Shown here piece by piece: positions 35,524 to 47,132 of a DNA stretch of 64,000 nucleotides. Position 1 is the first letter of the stretch, and each line of letters begins with the position of its first letter. The notes under the pieces are model-generated. The model made no database searches. It was not told the origin of the DNA and was given only the letters and a program-made list of their open reading frames with translations. A program made the translations under genes and the position numbers. The stretch is from Gryganskiella cystojenkinii (Eukaryota; Mortierellomycota; Mortierellomycetes; Mortierellales; Mortierellaceae): positions 1-64,000 of the forward strand of contig JAAAIG010000058.1 of NCBI GenBank assembly GCA_015852425.1. Direction: 5' to 3'.

Positions 35524-35917
35524 AATGTATCTCCTTTGAGTTCCTGAACGGTCTGTATTGTGTATGAATGAGAAGAGAATGCAATGATGGGCACAGCTGA
35601 AAACAGCAACCATTCGCGAGAACCATGTCGATCACAGCTCATGCGATTGGAAGAATACCGTGACGTAGTTCTGATTGTCGAAAGAGGTTTCCCCTTGTAA
35701 CCATTGCCTCCAATTAACCATATCTGCACGAGTCTCTGGTCCGTTTCGGTGTCGCTGTCTCTGGTATAGAGACCGTTATCAATGCATTAGAAAAGAAAAG
35801 GATCAAAGATTTGCTTCTTTTTTTTTGGTATTCCAAGTCAAAGTGCACTTCGTCCTTGGGAAAATTTTACGCCACCAAATTCAATTCTTTCCTTTTCCGA
35901 GTTTTAGTGCTCTCTTT
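35524..35917. other. intergenic between ISY1 and DMAC1-like gene
   Basis: About 390 bases upstream of ISY1 and downstream of the DMAC1-like gene. No gene or clear element is seen. Confidence 0.5.
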
Positions 35918-36503
35918 TTATTTCTGTTGTGGCCGCGACTCTTCTGGGGATCCGATCGGCATGGTAAGTCTATACACGGCAGCAGCGATAAATGCTATGT
36001 TTTCGAACCCCAAGAAGGTGCAAAAAGGGAGGGTTAGCAATATGCTTCTTTGTATTAAACCTCCACTTGCACATTCAACACGGTCAAATGGTATGACTGT
36101 TTCCTTCGGTTAAAATGACCCCTGTTTTGACGTTGTTTTCCTTTACCTGATCCCATTACACCGAGACCAAGTCTCCGTGAGATTTGATTCTTGGGCAATT
36201 GTTGTGCCTGATAGAAAGAATAAAGGCCCAATCCCCCGAACCCAGCACAACCTACCAGTTTACAAGGCAAGCAATCTGCCGGTAATTGCTGCTGCTGTTG
36301 ACTATGGTTGGTGTGGGGACGAGATGTTTCTTGGGAATTATCTTCTTTAGTCTAAAACAGGGTAAAGAATGAGGTTGTCAGGGATAGGTGCAAGTAACGA
36401 CGTTCTTGTGCAGGTGCATATTGCCTGTGGACGCCAATGGGCAAGTAGTTTTGACCATGCGAAATGGTACCTCGGTGGCCATGGTAAGGACTTCTTTTGA
36501 CAT
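35918..36503 (-). CDS. small DMAC1-like (DUF4536) membrane protein, probably mitochondrial
   Basis: Three exons: 36503-36471, 36351-36147 and 35994-35918, giving 104 residues. A second in-frame ATG at 36482 would shorten it by seven residues. After a Gln/Asn-rich start comes DCLPCKLVGCAGFGGLGLYS, then a basic segment QISRRLGLGVMGS and AFIAAAVYRLTMP. The Cys-Pro-Cys-Lys motif ahead of a Gly-rich hydrophobic stretch and a second short hydrophobic segment resemble DMAC1/TMEM261 proteins, which help assemble the distal membrane arm of respiratory complex I in animals. The assignment rests on remembered motif similarity. Phases match at both introns, so the exon model itself is solid. It is divergent from XRCC4 across 383 bases. 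Confidence 0.55.
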
Positions 36504-36886
36504 TTTCGTGATTGGGGGGAGTGTGAAGAATGGAGTATGGAAAATGAAATTTAAAAGAGGAATGGAATGGAATGGACGTGTGAGAGAGAGAATGAGGGAC
36601 GAAGTAAGGATCAGCGAGAGAAAGGACACTTAGACCCTCTCGTGACTGCATAAAGCACATTTTTGCCACCATTCATAATTTCATGTTCGAATATCACACC
36701 AGGAGCGCTCTTTTTTCCAACCTCTCGTTTTCTTCAGTCTCTATTTCATCCATCTTCATTGCCTACGTCCCAGCTACATACGACACGTCCCATTCCAATC
36801 TTGCTTCTTCTGGAGACAGCCATTACTGTCATTGGATTGTTACTGCGACATTTTCCAACGCGTCCAAACGCAAACAAATCTTCTCA
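36504..36886. promoter_or_regulatory. shared divergent upstream region of DMAC1-like and XRCC4 genes
   Basis: 383 bases separate the two ATG codons on opposite strands, so the promoters must share this stretch if the XRCC4 start at 36887 is right. No TATA box is evident; pyrimidine-rich stretches occur on both strands. Confidence 0.4.
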
Positions 36887-39375
36887 ATGTCGGACAACGG
36901 CGTTGCATATTTCCACATTGTAAACACTGACCTGGGACCAGGAACTAACAATGAATACGTAATTCAGACCACATGGGAAAAGAGCCGTAATGGGAACAGA
37001 GAGGGCGATGTCCAGTGCAAGGTCTATGTCATGAACTACAGCACCTTTTGGACTGGAGTCTGTAAGTCCTTTTGAGAACATTATCGGTTAGGCTTTCTGC
37101 TTCTTTGGACAACCCGATATGGATCTAAAAACGCCACCATGGTAACCTCATCTTTCACTCTTTCTTTGCCATCGCAGTGACACGCGAGATTTGGGAGGAC
37201 CAGTGGAAAGATCGGAAGGGCAACATCCGTAAACTGGAAATGTACCGAAATCTGACCATGGAAGCCTTCAGTGGGGTGCAAAAGTCGGGAGAGTGGAATC
37301 TTTCGCTCGAGGTGAAATCCTCTCTTGACTCGTTTCAGGGACTGGAGGTAAAAGACTGTCTTCTCGCCCCGCTGGAGGACTCCACGACCTGATACAGGAG
37401 ACAACCATCCGAGAAACGTATTAATGACTTCTATCTCGCTTTATTTATCATCAGCTGACCTGGATAGGATTCACGGAAAGTAGCACGGCGACTGGACGCG
37501 TCATTCGCCAAAAGGTCAGGACTAGGGTGACACTGGCAGGTTTGGCTAAAGCCAGTATGCTCAGGACTAACCTGACTTGCCAATTTTTTTTTACTGTTGT
37601 TTACATAGACCAAACTGGGTACAATGGATCTCATGATCGTATCACTAGAAACTTCACAAGAGCTTATGCGTAACTGGATCAGGACCACCATCGAGGAGCG
37701 GCAAAAGTTTGGCGTAAGTGAGAGCAGACTGCGGACACATCGCGTGTCGCTACTACATCCTTGCTCCTTATTCGATCAGGGCTTGCCGACTTATGTTTCC
37801 TTTGTTTTCAAACTTAGAGAATGAGCAGCGAACTCAAGGAGTATTGCAAGACAATCGACAAACAATTCAAAGATCGGGGTCAGGACCTGGAAGACTTTTT
37901 GAGGGACGAGCAGAAATCCCGGAGTGATTTGATGGAAAAGGTGAGTTACCCAGCGTAATTCTAATCTGAAGATTCAGTGCCTAAGAATCACCCATCTAAT
38001 TCTTTTTTTGCCACAACCTATGTCGATTAGTTTCGCGCTCTAATCAATACCAAGAAAAAGAAGATTGCTGAACTCTCGAAATCGAACGACAACCTAAAAG
38101 CGAGAGTTCAGCTTTTGGAGAAAGGTAAGAGAGAATTTGCACATTTATTTCAACGTTACATCTTTACTATCGTCTCATGCTTTCTGATACCATCTCTTAT
38201 TATTGTACCCTCGAAACTGGTAGCGCTGAGAGAAGAACGTCGGACGGTGGCAATCTTGAGTGGAAGGAAGATCGAAGGTGACGAGATCGATCTGTCTGAC
38301 ATTAAGCAACAGGAAGATGATGACGTTGTCCTAACAAAGGGAGCCCGTCGGGGACGAGGTCGGGGCAGAGGAAGAGGAAGAGGTCGTGGAAAGGCTGTGG
38401 CTCTGGAAAGCGATGTGGATAGTAATGCGGAACCAGTGACTACTTCATCGAGATTGAAAGTCAAGGAGGAGGGTGTCACCCACGGAAAATTCCAGAATGC
38501 AGATTCAGACGACGACTTTGATCCACAGGTGCCACTCGCTCATCCGCAGGATGCGTATGGGTGGGACGATGAACAGCAAGATCAGGATGACGACGAGCCA
38601 CTGGTCCGCAGACGCACACGATCGACTCGAGTCGCGGAGGCGACAACAACAGCAGACAGCTCTATGGCTGGAACCCCTGCCTCCTCGGGGAGATCGCCAT
38701 CACCTACTGGATCAACCTCGTCTACAGCAAGGAAACAGATGTCGAATATGGATAATTTGGTGGGCGGGGCCAAAGATTTGCTTAATCGTGTCTCGAATGC
38801 TGCTCGACACCAAAAGGCGGCCGATGATCCCCAATTTAACATGATCTCCAAAACGATCAAGAAAGAGAGCTCGACAACCTCGGACCGAGCAATGCTGTTG
38901 CGAAAACATGACTTGGATTCGACTCCTGAACCAGAATCCCGCCAGAATTCCCCCAAGAGACATCGAATCGGCAATGATGACAGCCTCACAGCGACTACAA
39001 TCACACCCACTTCAAAAACAAAAACAACGACGACTGAAGTGTCAACGTCGAGATCCCGACATCGGCTGCCAGTCTTTGGAATGTAAGTGATCCATTATCC
39101 ATCCATCCGTTTTAGGAGACTGAAGCTAAACACTTAACCGATATGACCTATCGACCTCTTTCTCGTTTCCCTTTCACCATAGGAGAAGAGCTGGGGCGAC
39201 CAAGAAGCCGGACCCCGAGAACTCACCAGACGCTTCTTTTCAGTCGCATCCTGCGCGATCTTACTCGCCTGGCAACTCTCCGAGCATCGAAAAGCGACCG
39301 AGGGACGGCCGTGGTGCCGCAGATCGAAAAAGGTCGATTATTTCCGAAGAGGAACTCTACAAAGAACTGGAGTGA
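36887..39375 (+). CDS. XRCC4: XRCC4/Lif1-like DNA ligase IV cofactor
   Basis: Eight exons: 36887-37061, 37178-37347, 37455-37514, 37609-37713, 37818-37940, 38031-38124, 38224-39082 and 39183-39375, giving 592 residues. The head domain contains VIQTTWEKS, FWTGV and EFAFSGVQKSG-like segments aligning with XRCC4 order. The stalk includes FRALINTKKKKIAELSKSND, close to the animal segment that binds ligase IV, and the C-terminus ends SEEELYKELE, recalling the XRCC4 terminal EDLFDEI. By family XRCC4 dimerises through its stalk and supports ligase IV in non-homologous end joining. The long tail is disordered and carries an Arg-Gly run (about 38350-38393). An upstream in-frame ATG at 36683 would add 68 residues with no XRCC4 match, so 36887 was chosen. 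Confidence 0.82.
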
Positions 39376-39786
39376 TTTGATCGTGGAATGTGAGGCTTGT
39401 TACACCTCTTACAGATTCCTTTTTCCAGCGCCAGTGAGACCGTTGACCGGTTGATTTTTGATAATCCTGCACAGAAAAACTATCCATGCCCGCATTAGAA
39501 TAAAACGTGCTCCTCTTTTGCTCTTAAGAACGTTCTTCCTTACTCTTGCTGAATATTTCACGATAGAAAAGGATCCAAAGCATAATAATGTCGCTACCTG
39601 AGCTTGACTTCTCTATCTTTTTTTTTTTTTTTTGCTCTGCCGCAAAGAGTGCTAAAAAGTTCAGAGATGAGAGGTAAGACGGAATGAGGCCAGGAAGATC
39701 GAGCTAACTTGCATCTTTTTTTTTATTTTTTATTTAGGATTCCAAAGTCAGAAAGGTTGAAACTGTCCGCGGCTCTAGTGTCCATT
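39376..39786. other. convergent spacer XRCC4/SDR
   Basis: About 410 bases with T-rich runs at 39618-39634 and 39716-39730. No gene is seen. Confidence 0.5.
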
Positions 39787-40584
39787 TTAAACACCCATGC
39801 CACCATTGACACGCAAGGTCTGACCATTAACCCACTTGGAATCTGGTCCGGCCAAGAAACTGACCGCACCCGCGATATCATCTGCTTGACCCAAACGGTT
39901 CTGAGGGTGTAAACCTGTGATGAAACCAACGTGTTGAGCGCTCAATCCCTTATGGAAGGACTCTGTATCGACGGGACCAGGAGCAATAGTGTTGACGGTG
40001 ATACCACGACCTCCAAACGCCTTATCCTTGGCCAAGACACGGGTTATCTGCTCGAGTGCACCCTTTGAAGCGCTGTACAGGAAATGGTCGCCCTGAACAG
40101 TCGTCAGGGATGTCAGACTGGTCGAGATGGTAATGATTCTAGGGCCGGTCGAGCCAGAGAGTTCCTGAGAGTGGGCGAGATGAGGCTGGACAAGTTTTGA
40201 AAAGAACATGGGGCCCTTGACATTGGTGTTGAAAGCCTCGAGGTAAGAGGCTTCGGTCATATCATGGATCGATTGGTAGACCAACCAACCGGCGTTCAGG
40301 ACCACGGCATCGAGACGACCGAATGCGGCCAGGGTTTCGGCGAGGAGTCTTTCACCCTGGTCCAGGTGACCGATATCAGCTTGGACAGCGATGGCGCGGA
40401 CAGGTTCTTCAGAGGCGGAGGAGGGAATCCTGGCGATTTCATTGACGACTTCTTGGGCCTTGGCGGCGTTGGATTGGTAATTGACAACGACGTGGAAGCC
40501 ATCCTGGGCGAGACGGAGGGCGATTCCTCGACCGATTCCACGGGAGGATCCGGTAACGATAGCGACGCGACGAGTAGAAGTCAT
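39787..40584 (-). CDS. short-chain dehydrogenase/reductase
   Basis: Intronless, 265 residues, the usual length of a classical SDR. The Rossmann cofactor motif is TGSSRGIG (residues 11-18). The structural NAG motif is in VVLNAGW. The catalytic YxxxK is YSASK, preceded by a serine in ITISTSLTSL. The region ITVNTIAPGPVDTESF and the C-terminus KWVNGQTLRVNGGMG are typical of 3-ketoacyl-ACP-reductase-like SDRs. Such enzymes reduce or oxidise an alcohol/carbonyl with NAD(P)H; the substrate cannot be read from sequence. It likely acts in the cytosol, since no targeting signal is seen. A TATA box lies 117 bases upstream. Confidence 0.93.
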   Translation of the reverse strand: MTSTRRVAIVTGSSRGIGRGIALRLAQDGFHVVVNYQSNAAKAQEVVNEIARIPSSASEEPVRAIAVQADIGHLDQGERLLAETLAAFGRLDAVVLNAGWLVYQSIHDMTEASYLEAFNTNVKGPMFFSKLVQPHLAHSQELSGSTGPRIITISTSLTSLTTVQGDHFLYSASKGALEQITRVLAKDKAFGGRGITVNTIAPGPVDTESFHKGLSAQHVGFITGLHPQNRLGQADDIAGAVSFLAGPDSKWVNGQTLRVNGGMGV

Positions 40585-41789
40585 TTTTTTCGAAGAAAGT
40601 AGTCTTTTTTGCTTTTGGTAAGAGTGCGAGTGTTTCTTTTTTGAAGTAGTAGAGAGGTGTGGAGTATGTTGTTGATGGAGAAGTACAAAATGTGGATTGC
40701 TTTTATACCACTATTGTTTTCAAAACGATCGGCGATGAATAAGCTACGATGCTCTATGGGCACTGCGGCGCAAATACGATGATGGCACGAACGCTCTCTC
40801 TTCAAGAACGTTGAGTGAGTTCTTTTTTTTTCAATGTGCGCAGTGGGAACCGTGTTTGAGAAGGCCATTATCGTCGAAATGGACGTTCTGAAGAAAAGAT
40901 TGGTTCGATATCCGAGTGAGTCGTGACTGCGAAAATAAACTACGATCGTTCTAGGATATTAAGGCCGCGTCATTTTTGAACAATCCAAAACCAGCGATCG
41001 GCCTTTTTTTGGAGTTTCACAGCGGAGTATCTTTTAAGCCCTTGGTCTTACTTGGCTATTGGCAACGAACATGGAGAAGAAATGAACTGGCTCGGCGCAC
41101 AAAAATCAATGATTGGAACGATTGTCAAAAACGATCGATCGATACCCATTTCTGACGCGGCCATTTCAGGAACCGACTTGCAAACCGATCGGGAGAGGAG
41201 GAGCACACTCGATTCTGACGTATGCTTCAAGGGCTTCAATCGGAGGACACGTACAGTTCTAACGTGTCTTACAAGATGATCAAGAAAAATAATCGACTGT
41301 CGATCTTTGCAATTGTAAATCGATTTAGTAACAGTGATGGCTATCTCGGACACTCGTCACTTAGATGTGAACAACATGAGAGGATGACTGCAGCGCTTCC
41401 ATGTAATCTTTTCTTTCTATTTCATGAGATCTCCGTTCGCGTCTCCTCCCTGGAATTTTCTGAAGGAGGTGCCTCCTACTAGTAAAAGGTCCCTGAATTG
41501 GCACACAACTCCAGGATCTTCATTATGAGTACATTCGAAAACAAGGAAGGGAAAACATGCAGATGGGTAGCTCGACAAGCCAATTCTACTTTTTTTGCTG
41601 ATGCTGTCCCTTCCTTCCTTCTCTTTGGTTTCTTTCCAGCATCATATGCTCTTTCGCCTTCTCTCCTTTCCTTTCAGATTTTTCAAATACATCACATTTT
41701 TCTGTTTTCTTTATTTACAGCTCGTCGACATCTCGCAAGGCAGAATAACAAACGAGTGCTCCACCATACGCATCTTTTGTTGTTTCCAA
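40585..41789. other. intergenic, divergent SDR/secreted-protein promoters
   Basis: About 1.2 kb. Apart from the SDR TATA box I see only short unsupported open frames and a pyrimidine-rich stretch at 41600-41720 ahead of the secreted-protein gene. Confidence 0.5.
40701..40707 (-). promoter_or_regulatory. TATA box of the SDR gene
   Basis: TATAAAA on the minus strand, 117 bases before the SDR ATG at 40584. The spacing suits a core promoter with a short leader. Confidence 0.55.
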
Positions 41790-42290
41790 ATGAAGTTCAG
41801 TCTTGGCGGTCTTGCCATCAGTGCATCCATCCTTCTATCTTCTCTCTTGGACAATGGCATCGTATTGGCACATCCAGTCCCGTCATCGTCCCAATCGCGC
41901 ACCGCAGAGAAACCTATGGCGCTAATCCCTTGTTCAGAGTTTGCTGACTGGAGACCTTATTGGGGGATTGCACCGGTCTGTCAACCAACAGATGACGACG
42001 CGATCACTCCCTCGGAGCCTGGAGAAGGAAGAGAAGCGAAGGAAGTGTCTTCAAGCATCCTCATGCCCGAAAGTATGCATGAAACCAGTGAGAGACAAGC
42101 CCAAGGCAGTAACAAAGACCCTAAAAGTCTTAAAGACAACGGCGATGACAATAATGACCTCAGGATGCCGTGTCCACTCCACTGGCCATTTTATGGAGGT
42201 ATTGGGCCCATTTGTCGACCAGTGACCGATACCAGTACCAAGCGTGGATCCAACCGAGCGGATGGCGATATGACCAGTCCCTCAAAATAA
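41790..42290 (+). CDS. secreted protein with two C-W-G-P-C loop motifs
   Basis: Single exon, 166 residues. The open frame extends upstream, but the methionine at 41790 opens a clear signal peptide (MKFSLGGLAISASILLSSLL, cleavage near AHP). The mature part carries the same loop twice: CSEFADWRPYWGIAPVCQP near residues 50-68 and CPLHWPFYGGIGPICRP near residues 131-147. They are separated by an acidic Ser/Glu/Asp-rich linker. No other cysteines are seen in the mature chain, so each pair could form one disulfide loop of 15 or 17 residues. The function is not recognised. The same loop occurs in the genes at 42973 and 54357. Possible roles are a secreted effector, an antimicrobial peptide or a signalling peptide; none is shown. 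Confidence 0.75.
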   Translation: MKFSLGGLAISASILLSSLLDNGIVLAHPVPSSSQSRTAEKPMALIPCSEFADWRPYWGIAPVCQPTDDDAITPSEPGEGREAKEVSSSILMPESMHETSERQAQGSNKDPKSLKDNGDDNNDLRMPCPLHWPFYGGIGPICRPVTDTSTKRGSNRADGDMTSPSK

Positions 42291-42972
42291 TGAAACAAGA
42301 TATGATTTCAATCCTCCATTTTTGCCCAGTGTCAGCCTGTCTAATAATAACAAACGTATCGCTTTCTCCTATCTACCTCTCTTCTACTACCACCTCTCTT
42401 TTGTTGACGCGTTTGTTTCGATCGGCGATATATTGTAACTCCAGGCTCTGTTACTGCCGATAGAGTGCCACTGCCTTCTGGAACATCAGTTACGTTGGAG
42501 ACAAAAACAAGACGAATAAATAACAAAAAGAAAAAATGGAAACATTCAAAACTCTGTCGAAGGATCATCAAACAGCTCACCTCTTCTCCTTTTTGAATGG
42601 TAAGGAATGAGCGGAGCCGTCTCCGCTGATTTTTTTTTTCTTACTGCTCCGTTCGCCGAGGGGGACCCTTTCTATCCCTGCATGCCTTATTTTGATTTTT
42701 GTTGTCTATCTTAGGCAACATTGTATCCAACTGGCGTCTTGATCCCTCTCCTTTCCTTTCTCCTCAAACAACCTGCACTCCTCCGTTTCGCCTCTCAAGC
42801 CCACTCCCCACATCCCAAGGATATAAAATAAGCAGCCACCTTGAGTCTCTTCTACATTCCTCCTTACAAACCCTCGCGCTTTTTTTCACACTTTTAGCAG
42901 CCACCACCACCACCACACCCATACTCCCACTCACTCGCACATACAATAGCGGTTATACAACCTTCAACAACC
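42291..42972. other. spacer between two secreted-protein genes
   Basis: About 680 bases holding the 3' region of the upstream gene (AATAAA at 42515-42520) and the promoter of the next one, with a TATA box at 42822 and a CA-rich leader. No gene is seen. Confidence 0.5.
42822..42828 (+). promoter_or_regulatory. TATA box of secreted-peptide gene
   Basis: TATAAAA 151 bases before the ATG at 42973. It is followed by a pyrimidine/CA-rich leader typical of well-expressed fungal genes. Confidence 0.6.
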
Positions 42973-43272
42973 ATGAAGTTTACAATCTATTCTGTTTTCT
43001 CAGTTCTGGTCACGGTCTTGGTCCTCTCGGCGCACTTTAATAAAGTCGAGGCAGTCCCTGTACTCGCGTCCATCAAGGGTTCATCGTCCTCCTCTTCACT
43101 TCTAGAGCGCGGCGTCAACGGCGGTGTCACTGAGGTCAACGATTCTTCTTCAAGTCCAGCCGACGAGCCCAGCGATCAAGATAATGGTAGGGTCGACATG
43201 ATGGATTGCCCTCCTCCAGGTAGTTGGAGCGCCAAATTCGGCCACGGCCCAGTTTGTCGGAAATCATCATAA
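42973..43272 (+). CDS. small secreted protein with one C-W-G-P-C loop motif
   Basis: Single exon, 99 residues. The signal peptide MKFTIYSVFSVLVTVLVLSA is followed by a Ser-rich propeptide-like region. One cysteine pair sits at the extreme C-terminus: CPPPGSWSAKFGHGPVCRKS. The spacing from Trp to the second Cys is ten residues, exactly as in both loops of the protein at 41790 and in the one at 54357. A single LLER site about 40 residues before the loop could be a processing point (inference). The ATG has a TATA box 151 bases upstream, and an AATAAA follows 74 bases after the stop. Function not recognised. Confidence 0.75.
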   Translation: MKFTIYSVFSVLVTVLVLSAHFNKVEAVPVLASIKGSSSSSSLLERGVNGGVTEVNDSSSSPADEPSDQDNGRVDMMDCPPPGSWSAKFGHGPVCRKSS

Positions 43273-43635
43273 GCCTTCCCCTTCCCAGAAGACTATGCGA
43301 GATAAGAGATGAGGGATAATAGTATAATAATAAGATTTTGGTAGCAATAAAAGATATGGAAAAAAAGACTGCCCAGAATGTTTGCCTTCGGGTTTATTTG
43401 CCGCACCCATTCTCTCTATTGAAACAGTCTAGATACAGCATTGAGATGAGTGGCACTGACATCCTGGAGGACAGAGGCCACAGACAGACAGACGCGTTTT
43501 TTGGATTTCATTCCTTCGTTTGTGACTGTTTCCTTGATAGAATAAGGGGAAGGGGGCGAATGAGAGAGAGAGCATTGACGTTCTCCTCTTCTTCTCATTT
43601 ACATTTCTCATCAACATAAGAAACCATTTACTACA
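43273..43635. other. spacer before UBX gene
   Basis: 363 bases with the polyadenylation signal at 43346 and the UBX-gene leader. No gene is seen. Confidence 0.5.
43346..43351 (+). promoter_or_regulatory. polyadenylation signal AATAAA of secreted-peptide gene
   Basis: AATAAA 74 bases after the stop at 43272. Confidence 0.4.
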
Positions 43636-46243
43636 ATGTCGTCCGTGGAAACTTCTACCGGAACACCCTGGTTTACTGGCTCGGTTGCATCTGCTGTCGA
43701 GACTTCAAATGCAAAGAGTATCCTTCTCTTGGTCTGTCTCGTCCAAGGTACTGAAACGCAACTTGGTACTTTTTTTCCGAGGGAGAGAAGGTTGTAGACT
43801 TGTTGAAAAGTCCTTCCTGGATCCCACTATTTAAATTAGAACGCCTTGTCGTTCCTGTTATGCTTACAAGATGTCTTTTTTTTTTTTTTTTTTTGCCAAC
43901 TTTTGATTTAGAGGGCGAAGAAAATATTGAGAGTCAGCAGTTCGAGGGACGATTCGTCGAGGAAGGATTCGCAGCCGAATTCTCAAAGCTCGACCTGGTC
44001 CCCTTGCGACTCGTCCGAGAATCTCCCGATGGTCTTATGTTTGGACAGATCTGTATGTCAAGTCTCCATCCTCCGATTTATAGCGGGATGCTTCTGACAT
44101 GAAGACTTACACATTTTGCGTTTTTCTATTAATAATGTCTATTCAGTCCCTATCATGACGGTTCCAGCGCTTTACTTGATCAGGAATGGACTCTTGGCTG
44201 ATTTCATGAACGGATCCGTGGATAACGACGAGATGTTGGAGAGGATCCAAAAGGCCGTTCAGGGTCATTTCCAGATCCCGCCACCTCCTGGCACGGTTCT
44301 TCCAGCAGCTACCGGAGCAGGATCAACGACGACGACAGCTGCCGCTCCGGTCGCGTCTGCCAGCAACAACGCTCACGTTCAGGAGGAATCATCGAGCAGC
44401 GGTAACCCCACCATTACGACCACTCCTTTCACCGCTACTCCCTCTGTACCCTCCATTGCCCCATCGACGTCTGCATCAGCACCAACAGCAACACCTTCGG
44501 CGCTTCTCGCCCAAGCCAATGCTGCACCTCGAGCCGAACAAGCGCAAGTGTAAGTGACTTGAGATCTATGACCATTTTGAAACCCCTGTGAATGCCGTGC
44601 AAAAATAAACAGGATAATTTGACCTCCCTTCATCTCCTTTCATGCTTGTTTAGGATGAAGGACTTGATGAAGGAGCGAAAGCTGAAGCGCGAACAGGAAG
44701 AACGCGAGGTAGAGACTCTTTGTAGGATACACTGTTTGTTTTAGGGCAGGACATTCAGAACGGTCTATGATGGATTAACACAGACCCCTGCGTATACGAA
44801 TCAATTTTTTTTTCCCCATAGGCTGCCAGGCAACGTGAAATCTCGAGAAGGGCGAATAGCAAGGCAATGTCGGACGCTCAAAAGGAGCTTGTAGATAAAC
44901 AGAGCAAGAAACTCAAGGACCAGATTGAGAAGGAGAAACGTGAAGAAGCCGAGTACAAGAAGCGAGTCAAACAGGCGCTCGAAGAGGACAAAGCTCGGAG
45001 AAAGGCTGAACGGGAAAAGGCCCAAGCAGCCTTGGCGGCTTCCTCTGTTGCGTATTCGTCACCAGTACAGGCGTTCTCCTCGTCAGCGTTTGCTGGAGGC
45101 ACTGCAGATCCAGATGTGGTCTTGCCCGAGGAGGTTCGAGCCTTGAATTCTGGATTGAGAGAAGCCAGGAATGATGCCGCACCGGCCCTGGCGTGTGATT
45201 CGAGTCGATTGAACATTCGGTTGTTTGATGGATCCAGTATTCGGAATACTTTCAAGGCCACAGATACCCTCGAGGCAGTTCGCGAGTGGATCAATCAGGT
45301 ATGTGTGTGTTCCTTACAACCAGGGTGTTGACGTGAACTGCGCTTTTTTTTTTTTTCTGTTTGGTATTGTCGATATGTATCATCAGCGGCCTTAACTTTT
45401 CCTCTCCTGGTCATCTTTTTTTTCTCTGTTCGTTTTAGAATCAAGAAGATGAGGACGATGCATACAACATTGTTCAGTTGATTCCCTCAAGGACATTTAC
45501 GGACGAGTCCAAGATGCTCAGAGACTTGGAGCTGTGCCCGAGCGCAACCCTGGTACTGAAGGTATTGTCGCCTCCTTCCCCTCCCTCCCCGGAGAATAAT
45601 TTTATAGTCCTCAGCGTGTATTCTTGTGATATCTAACATGACCGAAATTTTCGTTGGTAAATTACATGAACAAATGAAATTACGAAAAACAGCGCACACA
45701 AACAGCATCGGCCGCTTATGGTCCCGATGGCGGTGCAGTCCCGACCCTTCTTGGCTATGGCTGGTCAGCATTGGGCTTTGCAGGAAAGATGGCTTCCTCA
45801 GCCTTGTCGACCGTTGCTGCCTATAACCCCTTGGCGGTGCAACCGGCCCCATCCTCGCCCGCGTCATCTTCATATGCAGCCGGCTCATCGTCTGCTGGTG
45901 GGTCCAGTCAAGCGTCTCGAACGGCGGCGTAAGTACAACCTTTCCTGTTGTATTTTTTGTGAGGATATCATCAACACCCAACTATCGTGGAGCGCGTCTG
46001 ACTCTCTCCGTTGCCCTTCATCGTCAAATATAGATCGAAGAAAAAAGATTCCGAGATCAGCTACAATGGGTATGTTTGGATGAGAACTGATTTTTTTTAA
46101 AAAAAAAACATGCACCATCGGTCAGGGTGGGTCTACCCTGTCGTACCGCACTTTCTATGTTCCAGAGTAACTAAACGTGATATCCTATCTACCTCCTCTT
46201 TAAATGACATTGCTTTATTAGAAACTCGACAAGCTTGGAATGA
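43636..46243 (+). CDS. UBX-domain protein, UBXN4/erasin-like
   Basis: Nine exons: 43636-43747, 43912-44052, 44147-44549, 44654-44708, 44822-45298, 45439-45561, 45693-45928, 46034-46069 and 46222-46243, giving 534 residues. The start PWFTGSVASAVETSNAKSIL and the following region form a thioredoxin/UAS-like fold like the UBXN4 N-terminus. A Ser/Thr/Ala-rich linker, a long charged helix (KELVDKQSKKLKDQIEKEKR) and a UBX domain follow (LNIRLFDGSSIRNTFKATDT, then VQLIPSRTFTDES and LCPSATLVL). UBX domains bind p97/Cdc48; UBXN4 acts in ER-associated degradation. The last exon supplies NGNSTSLE after a 46069 donor; reading through that donor would instead end in VWMRTDFF. The ER localisation is inferred from family. 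Confidence 0.85.
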
Positions 46244-47132
46244 ATAGCCTTAGAACGCGTTCCCCGTTGCAAGTATCCAGTATCTATCGTATTCGTCTGC
46301 ATCAAATAAAAGAGATGTTATTTTTCTTTTTCTTGAAGTCCTCGCAGGCATAGAGTTTACTTTTATGTTATCTGATAGTAAACAACGTTGCCTGTTAAGA
46401 TCGCATTATAAAGACCCAACCGTCCTCATCTCGGGCTCCTACGTTTGAGTGACCTCTTTCTCCCAAGACGGTTTACCCACGCTTATTTTTCATAGCTCAC
46501 AACCTCATGCGCGTCCGCCTCTCCAGGACACGCACCCAAGTGGTCTTTTGTGCTCGATGTGTCATCGTCCTAGCCGAGACTCTTGATTAGAAAGTGCCTG
46601 GCCGCACCGGTCTGTTCCACCATAACGTTCATCATCGTTCGTCCTGGACACCACCTGTCTTCTGTAGCAATTGCTGTCTGTATTCATTTTTGATTAAAAC
46701 AGTTGTAATCACTGCTACAGTACTACTTCCGCGATCCTTAATACAGGTACCAGGGTTTCCAATATCAGAACGTTTGTTTACAATGGCGACCCCAACAGCC
46801 TTTCTCCATTCTACGGTTTTCGAATGACGCGTGTTCCAGATGCTTGTACGTCTGTACTCCTCGATACTTGAGATGATACCGGTCGGCTATGATATCCGTG
46901 TTGACTTATTTGATAAAAATTCTTGGTCTTGACTTGAATAGCTCAACTCTACCTCGCTTTCATCTTCTTGAATCGGATTTACTCTCCTCAAATAAAAAAT
47001 TCAATCGATGAACTCCCGAAAACGATAATATGGGAAAAAAAAAGAGGGAGGGAAAGCGATGCAAATCACTCCCTGGAGGACGAGCAGGCGACAGTCCAAT
47101 AAGTGGAAGCAAAAAAGAGCAAAAAGAAATGG
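46244..47132. other. intergenic
   Basis: About 890 bases between the UBX gene and the tRNA. The tRNA's expected T-run terminator (minus strand) lies near 47122-47127. Nothing else is supported. Confidence 0.5.

Noticed and set aside
36683..36886. 68-residue N-terminal extension of XRCC4
   Set aside because: It is in frame, but XRCC4 alignment begins at the second ATG and the extra part is Ser/Phe-rich. Kept as a possible alternative start only.
46070..46084. UBX protein ending VWMRTDFF without a further intron
   Set aside because: The GTATGT donor at 46070 and an acceptor before 46222 restore NGNSTSLE in frame, which looks more like a natural C-terminus. RNA data could reverse this.
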